Assembly (NCBI RefSeq): GCF_000153185.1
Contig: NZ_CH724154.1
Span: 234,352-298,351, forward strand
Direction of reading: 5' to 3'
Origin: Reinekea blandensis MED297
GTDB taxonomy: Bacteria; Pseudomonadota; Gammaproteobacteria; Pseudomonadales; Natronospirillaceae
Length of the DNA stretch: 64,000 bases
The first letter of the stretch is position 1. Every line of letters starts with the position of its first letter. A model generated the notes under the pieces. That model made no database searches, was not told the DNA's origin, and saw only the letters and a list, made by a program, of their open reading frames with translations. The translations under genes and the position numbers were made by a program. Of this stretch, positions 1 to 8,345 are shown in pieces.

Positions 1-241
1 TTCGCGCGTATCATTCGCACTTGTCGGTTCCGTGTCAGATTCAATGCTGCAAGGAAACGTTAAAACAGTGATTGACAACGGGAAAGGGCCTTCCCAGAAT
101 AGTCGCCACATTTTTGAACGCCATTAGAATTGAGAGATGCATCGCATCTTTTTGACAAGGATGGCCGGCAACCACAGAAAATCGCAACGTGCGTTTCTGT
201 ACAAACCACCCGAGGGTGTCACACACAGCAGTAGGTTAACG

Positions 242-526
242 ATGGGTTCGGCGATGTTTATCGACGGTCTGACAGATTGGGAAAAAAGGCGCTTAGCGCT
301 CACCTTGAAAGAACGGGGACAAACCGCGTTCATGGTGATTAAGCACGCTAAAGCCGCCGTCATCAGTTCTCAGCGTGGACGCGAAGTTCACCCGATTGAT
401 CAGCAAAATCTCGACTATCTTGACGAGATTATTTTTGAACTCTATGGCTACTATCGCGTAGCTGGCGAGCTGCGCTACCGGCTGGCAGAAGAGTCGACCA
501 ACCAAGGAGAGAGAATTGCGTACTGA
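242..526 (+). CDS. small hypothetical protein
   Basis: I do not recognise this 94-residue protein. It is soluble, rich in charged residues and mostly helical in appearance (residues about 8-90), with no signal peptide, membrane segment or familiar motif. The frame is open further upstream to an ATG at 137. I prefer 242 because the charged helical region begins just after it, but no start has a convincing ribosome binding site; an ATG at 254 is also possible. It precedes rlmA by 49 bp on the same strand. No function is proposed. Confidence 0.5.
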   Translation: MGSAMFIDGLTDWEKRRLALTLKERGQTAFMVIKHAKAAVISSQRGREVHPIDQQNLDYLDEIIFELYGYYRVAGELRYRLAEESTNQGERIAY

Positions 527-575
527 CGTGGCATAATAAGCCATTGATGTCTCCACTCCGGCCACTTATTGCAAC

Positions 576-1394
576 ATGACCCACACTCTCTACGCTTGCC
601 CCGTTTGCGATGCACCACTATCCCAGGAACACAAACAACTGATCTGTCCAACCGGACACAGCTTTGATCGTCATCGCAAAGGATACGTGAATCTGCTTCT
701 GGCCCACCGCAAGAAGAGCCGGTCACCGGGTGACGATATGGCCATGGTTGAGAGCCGTCGCCGCTTTCTGCAACAGGGCCATTATGCTGCACTGGCTGAT
801 CATCTGACGGAACTGTGCCGGAACCAGTTGCCTGAACAGCCCACCATTTGGGACGCCGGCTGTGGTGAAGGTTACTACACCACGCACCTTGCCGATGCGA
901 TGCCTGAGGCCAGAGTGTTTGGGCTGGACATTTCCAAACCCGCCATTCAGGCGGCCAGCCAGTACAAAAAAATCGACTGGTGTGTCGCATCCAGCACGCA
1001 CCCGCCTTATCAGGCCGATGCGTTTGATGCCATCGTCAGTGTTTTTTCACGTGTCGACAGTGATCCGTTCGATCAGGTATTGAAGCCTGGTGGCCAGGTT
1101 TTTCTGGTAGCGCCGGACAATGATCATCTGCAGGCGCTGCGGAACATCATTTACGATCAGGTTCGACCCTACGATACCAGTAAACATCTGAGTTATCTGG
1201 ACCAGCGCTTTACCCTGACACAACAGACACGCCTGGAAGTTCCGCTTCGATTACCCGATGCTCAGGCCGTTGAGGATCTGTTGGGCATGACACCGCATGC
1301 TCATCGACGTTCAGCGGCCGTGGATGCCCGTTTAAATGCCCTGACAACATTAGAAGATACAGCCTGTTTCCGCATTTATCAGTTCACTCATTAG
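576..1394 (+). CDS. rlmA: 23S rRNA (guanine-N1)-methyltransferase RlmA
   Basis: The 272-residue product methylates a guanine (G745 in E. coli) of 23S rRNA using S-adenosylmethionine. The N-terminus carries the zinc-binding pattern typical of RlmA: CPVC at residues 8-11, then CPTGHSFD about 14 residues later. The central Rossmann domain shows the SAM motif DAGCGEGYY near residue 93. The length fits RlmA (about 270). No good Shine-Dalgarno sequence precedes the ATG, but the zinc finger begins right after it, which supports the start. It converges on the XRE regulator with only 10 bp between the stops. The RlmA family assignment is firm; the exact target base is inferred from it. Confidence 0.9.
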   Translation: MTHTLYACPVCDAPLSQEHKQLICPTGHSFDRHRKGYVNLLLAHRKKSRSPGDDMAMVESRRRFLQQGHYAALADHLTELCRNQLPEQPTIWDAGCGEGYYTTHLADAMPEARVFGLDISKPAIQAASQYKKIDWCVASSTHPPYQADAFDAIVSVFSRVDSDPFDQVLKPGGQVFLVAPDNDHLQALRNIIYDQVRPYDTSKHLSYLDQRFTLTQQTRLEVPLRLPDAQAVEDLLGMTPHAHRRSAAVDARLNALTTLEDTACFRIYQFTH

Positions 1395-1404
1395 GACCTG
1401 TTAT

Positions 1405-1950
1405 CTAACTGCCCAGCGCACGAACAACGATTAACTGAGCCGATGTGTCACCCTCGTTACGGAAAAAGTGAACATCGGAGGACTCAAAGTAAAAGCCATT
1501 GCCCGGCTCGAGCACAACGGTGCGCTCGCCCAGAATCAACACCAACTGACCGCTGATGACCATGCCAGCCTTATCACCTGACTCAACGCCCAATCGAATG
1601 CGGCGTTCAGCACCCGGAGGAAAAGTTTCGCTCACAAATTCCAGTTTTCGATTCGGAAAATACTGACCAAGCAGACGGCGACGCACCTGTGATGACGAGA
1701 CATCCTGAAAATCGTCATCGGTGTAATTGATTTGAGGGACATAGATGTCGTTGTCTTCGGCTTCGAAAAACTCCAGCAACGTCATCGACATGCCTGATAA
1801 GACTTTCTGCAGTGAACTGACACTGGGGCTGACGTTGTTCTTTTCGATCATGGATATGGTGGAGTTGGTCACCCCCACCCGTTTGGCCAGCTCCCGCTGC
1901 GATATGCCTGCTTTTTTACGCACTTCTTGTAGGCGCTTTCCGACGTTCAT
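1405..1950 (-). CDS. XRE-family regulator with C-terminal cupin (PuuR-like)
   Basis: A 181-residue predicted transcription regulator. Residues 1-60 are a Cro/CI helix-turn-helix (RLQEVRKKAGISQREL followed by VTNSTISMIEKN). Residues about 105-180 form a cupin barrel (PPGAERRIRLG, GDKAGMVISGQL, ELGNGFYFESSDVHFF-like spacing) that in this family senses a small molecule. PuuR of E. coli (putrescine catabolism) has the same architecture and length (185). The start MNVGKRL is chosen because it begins the HTH as in homologues; ATGs lie further upstream in frame. No polyamine genes are nearby, so the ligand is unknown. Confidence 0.85.
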   Translation of the reverse strand: MNVGKRLQEVRKKAGISQRELAKRVGVTNSTISMIEKNNVSPSVSSLQKVLSGMSMTLLEFFEAEDNDIYVPQINYTDDDFQDVSSSQVRRRLLGQYFPNRKLEFVSETFPPGAERRIRLGVESGDKAGMVISGQLVLILGERTVVLEPGNGFYFESSDVHFFRNEGDTSAQLIVVRALGS

Positions 1951-2078
1951 GTAATTGCTCAATATCATCTTTATGGCGAAGTATAAAAACACACTTCGCC
2001 ATGAACAATGATTATTTTGAACAATCGTCGATAATTTAAAACAGCCAACTCCTCAGCCTGCCGCGCGCCCGACCAGCG

Positions 2079-3038
2079 TCAGAAAATCTCTTCCGGGTCC
2101 AGACCAAACAAGCTCGGATCGCCTGGGTCGACGGTTTCGGGTTCCTCGTCAATTTCATCAGGCGGCGTCACGTAATCCGGATTCGGCTTCTTAATGATGA
2201 TTTCAACCCGTCGGTTTTGAGCACGCCCCTCTGGCGTTTCGTTTGACGCAATAGGTTTAGTGGACCCGTGCCCAACGATCGTGAAACGCTCTTCAGCCAT
2301 CTCAGGAGCAATGAACAGATACTCGGCAACCGACAGCGCACGCGCGGCGCTGAGCAACCAGTTGTTGCGGAACTGGGATGTTGCAATCGGCACGTTATCG
2401 GTATGTCCTTCAACCCAGATATCACCCGGGGTTGTCACCAGCAACTCCCGAACCTTGTCCAATACCGGCAGAAACTCATCGGCGACATAATCGCTGCCCC
2501 CGGTAAAACTCTGCTCTTTCACCCGGATAATGATGGTTTCATTCACGGTTTCGATCTGCAGCATGCCCTCGGCAATTTCATCGGACAACGCCTGAGCAAT
2601 GCGGGCCGCCTCATCTTCCAGTTCTTGCATGGCTTCATCGGAAATAATGACCTGCCGGGTCATTTGCCCCTGATCGCCTTGCGCTTCTTCCTGCATAGTG
2701 AAGGTGTCCTGACAGAGGATTTCCAGAGAATCCTTCAGGTCCGCGACCGTGTCCTGACGCACCACATTCAGAGGCGTCGGTTCAGGGCGACCGGGACTGA
2801 ATTCTTTCGCGATGATGCTGGTGCCCTTAGGCACGTCATTGGCGTTGATTTCGGCTTGGACACCAAAAGCATTGCGCAAGGAACCGGCCAATCGCTTGAA
2901 CTTCAGCGCGTCCATCTCCGAAAACGACAGCAACAACACGAAAAAGCACATCAACAGTGCCATTAAATCGGAAAAGGTGGCCATCCAGGCCGGTAGCCCG
3001 GGCTCGCATTCGGGACAGTCGAGTTCTTCTTCGTCCAT
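2079..3038 (-). CDS. pomB: sodium-driven flagellar stator subunit PomB
   Basis: The 319-residue peptidoglycan-anchored half of the flagellar stator. One membrane helix spans residues about 18-40 and contains aspartate 24 (TFSDLMALLMCFFVLLLSF), the position known as the Na+-binding Asp24 of Vibrio PomB. The C-terminal OmpA-like domain (about 175-290) has the peptidoglycan-binding signature GHTDN followed by NWLLSAARA. An acidic C-terminal tail follows. The gene lies 20 bp downstream of pomA and is surely co-transcribed. The CPECEPGLPAWM lead-in is PomB-like rather than MotB-like, so sodium coupling is a well-based inference. No other flagellar genes occur in the window. Confidence 0.92.
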   Translation of the reverse strand: MDEEELDCPECEPGLPAWMATFSDLMALLMCFFVLLLSFSEMDALKFKRLAGSLRNAFGVQAEINANDVPKGTSIIAKEFSPGRPEPTPLNVVRQDTVADLKDSLEILCQDTFTMQEEAQGDQGQMTRQVIISDEAMQELEDEAARIAQALSDEIAEGMLQIETVNETIIIRVKEQSFTGGSDYVADEFLPVLDKVRELLVTTPGDIWVEGHTDNVPIATSQFRNNWLLSAARALSVAEYLFIAPEMAEERFTIVGHGSTKPIASNETPEGRAQNRRVEIIIKKPNPDYVTPPDEIDEEPETVDPGDPSLFGLDPEEIF

Positions 3039-3058
3039 ACAGCTCTCTCAGGGTGACC

Positions 3059-3811
3059 TTAAGCGCCTTCGCGCAGGTTAGATGGCAGATAGCTTTTCAG
3101 CATGGATTCGATGATGCGCGGATTTTGTCCGGCTTGAATGGCGAGCAGACCGTCAATACACATTTTCTGCACCATTTCTTCCTGCTTGGCGCGGTTGTTC
3201 AGTTTATCGCCAATCGGTATGGCGATGACCGTCGCCAGGAAGGATCCGTAGAGCGTCGTCAACAGTGCGACCGCCATGGCCGGACCAATGGTTTTCGGGT
3301 CGTCCATGTTCGCCAGCATGCCCACCAGACCAATCAGGGTCCCGATCATACCCATCGCCGGTGCCACTTCGCCCAGCGCATCAAAAAACGATTTACCGTC
3401 ACGGTGACGGTCGCTGGTCATGCGCATGTCTTTGTTCAGCAAGGCTTTCACCACATCGGGATCGTGGCCATCCACCAGCAGCTGAATGCCTTTGCTCAGA
3501 AAATCACTGCTGGTCTCTTTACCTTCCAATGACAGCAAACCGCCCTTACGTGCGCCGTCGGCCAGTTCAACAATTTCTGTGATCAGATCTTCCGGTTTCA
3601 CCATTGAAAACGAAAAGGCCTTACCAACAATCTTGCCAACGCCGAGAAACTGCTCAAGGGTAAACTTTGACAGCGCGACGAAGGTACTGCCGCCAAACAC
3701 AATCAATATCGAAGGAATGTTGATAAAAATGCCCAGACTGCCCCCGAGCAGCATCGACATGATGATCATCCCCACTGCACCGATGATTCCGACAATGGTT
3801 GCAATATCCAC
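3059..3811 (-). CDS. pomA: sodium-driven flagellar stator subunit PomA
   Basis: A 250-residue inner-membrane protein with four membrane helices: about 4-24, 30-50, 145-165 and 178-200. A charged cytoplasmic loop of about 90 residues lies between helices 2 and 3, and this loop touches the rotor protein FliG in the family. PomA of Vibrio is 253 residues. Translation starts at GTG (3811), preceded by GAGG at 6 nt spacing. It forms an operon with pomB. Family membership is clear; the PomA rather than MotA label rests mainly on the partner's Asp24 region and overall sequence style. Confidence 0.92.
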   Translation of the reverse strand: MDIATIVGIIGAVGMIIMSMLLGGSLGIFINIPSILIVFGGSTFVALSKFTLEQFLGVGKIVGKAFSFSMVKPEDLITEIVELADGARKGGLLSLEGKETSSDFLSKGIQLLVDGHDPDVVKALLNKDMRMTSDRHRDGKSFFDALGEVAPAMGMIGTLIGLVGMLANMDDPKTIGPAMAVALLTTLYGSFLATVIAIPIGDKLNNRAKQEEMVQKMCIDGLLAIQAGQNPRIIESMLKSYLPSNLREGA

Positions 3812-4037
3812 CGGATACCTCGCTAAAATACTGTTCCGCCAGAAAAGTCTAGCAGTTTAACCATGTTTGTCCGACTTATCCTGCAGCCTTCGCGGAAACA
3901 AGCGGACACAAAATTTCTTCTCAACTCAAACTATCGGCCATCGTCAGATTAAATTGACCGGAAATTTCCAAATCATTACTTTGCTTTAGCAAAGCAGGTA
4001 TTATCCTGCCTCTGAAATGCGCGAATCAGGAACCATC

Positions 4038-4280
4038 ATGTCAACCAAAGACGCTCCATCCTTTGAAGATAACCTCGCTCAGCTGGAGGCCATTGTCGGC
4101 CAACTCGAGTCAGGCGACCTCAGTCTGGACGACGCCATGAAAGCTTTTGAACAAGGCATTCGACTGACCCGCGAATGCCAGGAGTCACTCAGCACCGCCG
4201 AACAGAAAGTCCAGGTTCTGATGGCTAAAAACGGGGAAGAGTCACTGCAGCCACTGAACACCAACGCGGATCAGGAATGA
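4038..4280 (+). CDS. xseB: exodeoxyribonuclease VII small subunit
   Basis: An 80-residue subunit of exonuclease VII, which degrades single-stranded DNA together with XseA (not in this window). The sequence has the two-helix XseB pattern: SFEDNLAQLEAIVGQLESGDLSLDDAMKAFEQG is the family signature read in overlapping pieces along residues 7-45. The start at 4038 gives the same length as E. coli XseB (80); an ATG 21 bp upstream is also in frame but would add a non-conserved extension. The stop overlaps the ispA start (ATGA), so the two are translationally coupled, as in many proteobacteria. Confidence 0.95.
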   Translation: MSTKDAPSFEDNLAQLEAIVGQLESGDLSLDDAMKAFEQGIRLTRECQESLSTAEQKVQVLMAKNGEESLQPLNTNADQE

Positions 4281-5158
4281 CGCTGGAGACCTTTCTTACC
4301 GAAACCAAATCGTCACTGGAGTCGGCGCTGACACAAAGCTTTCAGCAGGGCGTCAGCGACGAGCTGACGTCGGCCATTCATTATTCACTGTTGAATGGTG
4401 GCAAACGACTGCGGCCCTCCCTGGTACGGGCCGCCAGTGACCTGGTCAGAGCGCCGGACGGGCTCTGGCTGATTCCGGCTCAGGCGCTGGAAATGATACA
4501 CGTCTACAGCCTCGTTCACGACGACCTCCCGGCGATGGACGACGATGACCTGAGACGAGGCAAACCCACTTGTCACCGGCAGTTCAGTGAAGCCACCGCC
4601 ATTCTCGCCGGGGATGCCCTGCAAAGTGAAGCCTTTGCGCTGATCGCCGGAGCCGAAGCGCTCAGCCCAAGACAGATCCGCGATATGGTCCGGCTTCTGG
4701 CCCAAAGCGCTGGCGCGCGCGGCATGGTCGGAGGACAGATGATCGATCTGGCTTCGGAACAGAAAACGCTGACGCTCAATGAACTGTCCGATCTGCACCG
4801 GTTGAAAACCGGCGCGCTGATTTCGGCATCACTGCAGCTAGGTGCCCTGTGCCACGACTCAGTCGATGTTGAGATACTCGCCCGTCTGGCCCGATATGGC
4901 GATGCCATCGGTCTGGCCTTTCAGATTGCCGATGACATCCTGGATGTCACCGGTACAACCGAAAAGCTCGGCAAACCCCAAGGCAGCGACCTGGCGGCTG
5001 AAAAGTCCACTTACGTGAAACTGTTGGGCGTTGACGGCGCCCGCAGTGAGGCACTCCGCCAGATTGACTGCGCAAAAAACGAACTGACGGCGCTAAAGCT
5101 GGGCCACGATTCAATGCTCTGGCAACTGGCCGACTACATCATTGAACGGGATCATTAA
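4277..5158 (+). CDS. ispA: farnesyl diphosphate synthase IspA
   Basis: This 293-residue enzyme condenses isopentenyl diphosphate with dimethylallyl and geranyl diphosphate to give farnesyl diphosphate, the precursor of ubiquinone side chains and undecaprenyl phosphate. Both aspartate-rich motifs are present: the first around residues 82-92 (HDDLPAMDDDDLRRG) and the second at 219-223 (DDILD). GGKRLRP at 41-47 is the family's diphosphate-binding start. It overlaps xseB by 4 bp and the next gene by 1 bp. In relatives dxs follows directly; here dxs is 8 kb away, so the xseB-ispA-dxs cluster has been split. Confidence 0.95.
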   Translation: MTLETFLTETKSSLESALTQSFQQGVSDELTSAIHYSLLNGGKRLRPSLVRAASDLVRAPDGLWLIPAQALEMIHVYSLVHDDLPAMDDDDLRRGKPTCHRQFSEATAILAGDALQSEAFALIAGAEALSPRQIRDMVRLLAQSAGARGMVGGQMIDLASEQKTLTLNELSDLHRLKTGALISASLQLGALCHDSVDVEILARLARYGDAIGLAFQIADDILDVTGTTEKLGKPQGSDLAAEKSTYVKLLGVDGARSEALRQIDCAKNELTALKLGHDSMLWQLADYIIERDH

Positions 5159-5475
5159 TGCCTGAACTGACACGCCCTGCCGACCTGAACGCCCTGCAGC
5201 ACTATGTCCGAGAGCTGGAAGCGGAACGCGGCTTTGAGGATCAGGGTGTGCTCGACAAATGTTTGATGCTCGGTGAGGAAGTGGGTGAACTGTTTAAAGC
5301 CATTCGCAAACAGCAAGGCCTGAAAACCGATCCGAACTCGACGATCGGTGATATTGACGGTGAGCTGGCCGACGTGCTGATTTTTCTTTGCTCCATTGCC
5401 AATCGATGCGATGTGAACCTTGAGCAGGCGTTCCTGTCAAAAGAAGCGTTGAACAAAACCCGAACCTGGAAATGA
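5158..5475 (+). CDS. MazG-like NTP pyrophosphohydrolase
   Basis: A 105-residue protein of the all-alpha NTP pyrophosphatase (MazG/dCTPase-like) superfamily. Members hydrolyse nucleoside triphosphates to monophosphates and pyrophosphate. The metal-binding acidic pattern is seen as GEEVGELFKA (residues about 40-49), then GDIDGELADVLIFL (63-76); that is, the E-E-x-x-E and E-x-x-D positions. It is a single MazG domain, shorter than E. coli MazG, which has two. Its ATG overlaps the ispA stop by one base (TAATG), so it belongs to the xseB-ispA transcript. The nucleotide preferred is unknown. Confidence 0.8.
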   Translation: MPELTRPADLNALQHYVRELEAERGFEDQGVLDKCLMLGEEVGELFKAIRKQQGLKTDPNSTIGDIDGELADVLIFLCSIANRCDVNLEQAFLSKEALNKTRTWK

Positions 5476-5486
5476 CGGAGTCCACG

Positions 5487-5900
5487 ATGACCCATGTTTT
5501 TACTTACGGCACCCTTATGGATGCACAAATCATGGCTGATGTCTGCCAGGCCCGGTTCCAAAGCACTCCGGCGACTCTGTCTGCGTTTCGCCGACGCCGC
5601 GTTGTTGACGAACCCTATCCGGCCATCACACCGGATGCCTCAGAAACGGTTGAAGGTCTGCTGTACACGGATGTCAGCCTCGATGCACTGAAACGACTGG
5701 ATCATTTTGAAGGTCCCCTGTATGACCGACAAATCGTCACCGTGATCGACCAGCAAGGCCAACTTCAAACCGCTGAAGCCTATGTGCTCCGACCCGAAAA
5801 CATCGCGCAACTGTCCGATGAACTGTGGACACTGGACTGGTTTCAAGAGCAGGGACGTTCGCTCTTTGTGAATGAGTATCGCGGTTTCCGGGATCGATAA
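5487..5900 (+). CDS. gamma-glutamylcyclotransferase-like (AIG2/GGCT) protein
   Basis: A 137-residue protein of the GGCT/AIG2/YtfP fold. The N-terminal HVFTYGTLM (residues 3-11) is the family's substrate-binding loop. The acid expected for catalysis is plausibly the Glu of VEGLLYTDVS or LDHFEGPLYDR (residues about 58-80). An ATG at 5472 overlaps the mazG-like stop, but 5487 is preferred: it has CGGAG 7 nt upstream and starts right before the conserved strand. The reaction in this branch may be gamma-glutamyl peptide cleavage; the substrate is uncertain. It is part of the xseB-ispA gene run. Confidence 0.8.
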   Translation: MTHVFTYGTLMDAQIMADVCQARFQSTPATLSAFRRRRVVDEPYPAITPDASETVEGLLYTDVSLDALKRLDHFEGPLYDRQIVTVIDQQGQLQTAEAYVLRPENIAQLSDELWTLDWFQEQGRSLFVNEYRGFRDR

Positions 5901-6740
5901 GTGCTGAAACTTATCCTGATTACCCTGCTGGCGTTGATCGCTTTGGCGGGTAACTCCGTGTTTGCACGACTGGCGCTGGCAGGCAGTGATCTCGACCCGG
6001 CGTCCTTTACCATCATTCGTTTACTTGCCGGCGCGCTCTGTCTGTCAACCCTGCTTTGGCTGCGCAGCACGCAGCCTGGCAATACCAAAGGGCGCTGGGT
6101 TTCCGCCGCCGCCCTGTTTCTGTATGCCGCCGGATTTTCGTTTGCCTACGTCAGCCTGGACACCGGTACCGGGGCACTCATTCTGTTTGGCTTTGTACAA
6201 CTCACCATGATCCTGGCCGGGCTGCTGAAAGGACAACGACTGACTGCGCTGGAAATCGCCGGTACGTTGCTCGCGTTTGCCGGCCTGGCTTATCTGATGC
6301 TGCCAGGCGCGCAGTCACCGTCTCAATCCGGATTTCTGCTGATGGCTGGCGCAGGCATCAGCTGGGGAGTCTATACATTGCTCGGCCGGCAGTCGTCGGA
6401 TGCCATCGGTGACACGGCCTGGAACTTTATTCGCACCCTACCAATGACGCTGTTGCTGGCGGTTCCGTTTCTGAACACATTACAGTGGGATACGTACGGG
6501 GTGTGGATGGCCGTTGCCAGCGGCGCACTGACGTCCGGTCTCGGTTATGTGCTTTGGTACCAGGTACTGCGACACCTGACCATGACACTGGCCGGCGTCT
6601 TACAGTTGTCAGTACCACTGCTGGCGGCCGTCGGTGGAATCCTGTTTGCTTCAGAACCGATCACGTTGGGGTTTGTTCTGGCGTCAGCCCTCATTCTCGG
6701 TGGTATCGGGTTGGTAATCGCCGGTCGACGTGCCACCTGA
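5901..6740 (+). CDS. EamA/DMT-family membrane transporter
   Basis: A 279-residue inner-membrane protein with about ten hydrophobic helices arranged as two EamA repeats (residues about 5-135 and 145-275). This is the drug/metabolite transporter superfamily layout. Conserved traces include NSVFARLAL and the middle segment LAYLMLPGA followed by a second repeat starting GFLLMAGAGISWGVYTLLGR. Translation starts at GTG immediately after the preceding stop (0 bp gap), so it is probably the last gene of the xseB operon. The substrate cannot be told from sequence. Confidence 0.8.
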   Translation: MLKLILITLLALIALAGNSVFARLALAGSDLDPASFTIIRLLAGALCLSTLLWLRSTQPGNTKGRWVSAAALFLYAAGFSFAYVSLDTGTGALILFGFVQLTMILAGLLKGQRLTALEIAGTLLAFAGLAYLMLPGAQSPSQSGFLLMAGAGISWGVYTLLGRQSSDAIGDTAWNFIRTLPMTLLLAVPFLNTLQWDTYGVWMAVASGALTSGLGYVLWYQVLRHLTMTLAGVLQLSVPLLAAVGGILFASEPITLGFVLASALILGGIGLVIAGRRAT

Positions 6741-6930
6741 AACTCGCGCCTCCGGCGACAGGTACTGCCGACTCAGATGATCTGGGTCATTTACAGCCCC
6801 AAATGACCCACCCACTATGAAATGATCACAAGGAGTGAGAAACCCGGTTGGCCGGAACTTCACCCGGAGACAACCGACGTGCTGTCCATTCCCCTGTTAT
6901 TCGATTTTCATCACAACAGGAGCCGCCGAC

Positions 6931-7473
6931 ATGGGACGACCCACCAACAAGACCGACCTGATTTCCGCCGCCAATACGCAATTTGATCGATTATGGCAAA
7001 TCATCGACACCCTTCCTGAGGCCGCTTTAGATACCCGGTTCGACTTCACAGACGATCCGAAGAAAAAAGAAGCTCACTGGCAACGTGACAAAAACCTGCG
7101 GGACGTTCTGATTCATCTCTACGAATGGCATCAGCTTCTGCTGAACTGGATTAACAGCAACACCTCTGGAGAACCCGCCCCGTTTTTGCCTGCACCGTAC
7201 AACTGGAAAACCTATGGCGATATGAACATTGAGCTTTGGAAAAAGCACCAGAAAACATCGCTGGGCGATGCCAAAGAAATGCTCCTGCGCAGTCATGATT
7301 CCGTCATGCGCACGGTCAACACCTTTTCTAACCGGCAACTCTTTGAGAAGAACGTGTTCGACTGGACCGGCACCACGACATTGGGCAGTTACTGTATCTC
7401 AGCGCTGTCCAGCCATTACGATTGGGCCACCAAGAAGCTGAAAGCGCACGTAAAAAATCTGGAAACGGTCTGA
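6931..7473 (+). CDS. ClbS/DfsB-family four-helix bundle protein
   Basis: A 180-residue protein matching the ClbS/DfsB family: the opening MGRPTNKTDLISAAN, RDVLIHLYEWHQLLLNW (about 62-78) and the closing SHYDWATKKLKAH are typical. ClbS is the colibactin self-protection protein; most relatives, like this one, occur without a colibactin cluster and have no known role. The ATG at 6931 is preceded by CAGGAG, and the frame upstream lacks family-like sequence. It stands alone between the EamA transporter and a convergent gene. Confidence 0.8.
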   Translation: MGRPTNKTDLISAANTQFDRLWQIIDTLPEAALDTRFDFTDDPKKKEAHWQRDKNLRDVLIHLYEWHQLLLNWINSNTSGEPAPFLPAPYNWKTYGDMNIELWKKHQKTSLGDAKEMLLRSHDSVMRTVNTFSNRQLFEKNVFDWTGTTTLGSYCISALSSHYDWATKKLKAHVKNLETV

Positions 7474-7496
7474 TCGCCACAAACACAGAACAGTTC

Positions 7497-8291
7497 TCAG
7501 GTATCAGGGTGTTGCCGCCGTAACACCGCACCCAGCGAACCGAAGTATTGGGCAAAGGCGCGATTGATGGTTTGCCGGTGCGTCCCTTGCGGATACAGCC
7601 CCCGCTTGGCATCGGCCGAACGTTTGGTGCCACTGGCAAGAAAATTGTTTTTCACTGTGGCATCTTGCACAAACGCCTCGAAGGCCCGGGCCATCAGTTC
7701 GTAGGGCAAACTGTAATAGGTCTGACTCTGTGCCTGATCAACCGCCAGACTGCGGGTGACATAATCCGTTGGCGTCGCCTGATCGTCAGCATAAAACACC
7801 ACATCAAAACAATTCGCCAGCTGTGCGTTCAACGGGTGCGGTTTCAGATTCGCACCCTGCCAATACCCGTCGGAGGCAAAAATGCCCGCTCGGGGGGCTT
7901 GCAACAGGTGATCAGCGATGTAGTGATCGAAAGCATGAAACCATTCATGCGCGATGGCACCAGGACCGGCATTTTTTGCCAGGGCAAAGGTTCGGGTGGC
8001 CGGTTCATAGTGGGCCATGACGCCATACTGCCCACCCGTGCCATACGCCAAAGACAAACTCTGACGTAATGACAACAAAACGACCGGTGCGTTGAGTATG
8101 TCCTGAAGATCCGATAAGGCATCGAAAAACCACTGCGCCGTGGCTTCCTTTTCCGCTGCGGTGACCCAGCGGCCAACCTTCAGCGATTTAAAGCCAAAGT
8201 GACGATGCACATCGGCAAAGGTGACCAACCAGCCACCGCGGTGGTCGCGTCCGGTTCGGTAAAATCGCTGGTCATCGAGTAGTGAAGTCAT
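7497..8291 (-). CDS. HExxH-containing putative zinc peptidase-like protein
   Basis: A 264-residue protein with a zincin-type motif, GAIAHEWFHAFDHYI, at about residues 123-137 (HEWFH = HExxH). A second acid that could complete a gluzincin site may lie in the helix YELMARAFEAFVQD (about 200-215), which resembles the conserved helix of large polyvalent-protein-associated (LPD1/CLCA_X-like) domains. There is no signal peptide or membrane segment. The start at 8291 (MTSLLDDQRFYRTG) is chosen because the family-like sequence begins there; an upstream ATG at 8324 is possible. It lies downstream of the RND pump on the same strand, 54 bp away. Proteolysis is not demonstrated. Confidence 0.6.
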   Translation of the reverse strand: MTSLLDDQRFYRTGRDHRGGWLVTFADVHRHFGFKSLKVGRWVTAAEKEATAQWFFDALSDLQDILNAPVVLLSLRQSLSLAYGTGGQYGVMAHYEPATRTFALAKNAGPGAIAHEWFHAFDHYIADHLLQAPRAGIFASDGYWQGANLKPHPLNAQLANCFDVVFYADDQATPTDYVTRSLAVDQAQSQTYYSLPYELMARAFEAFVQDATVKNNFLASGTKRSADAKRGLYPQGTHRQTINRAFAQYFGSLGAVLRRQHPDT

Positions 8292-8345
8292 CGAACCGGA
8301 GTTTATCACATCGCAATGGCGCAACGGAGGGTGCCATCCCTCTCG

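Noticed and set aside
2268..2966. 232-codon frame antisense to pomB
   Set aside because: pomB is well supported; the antisense frame has the His/Arg-rich composition typical of shadow frames.
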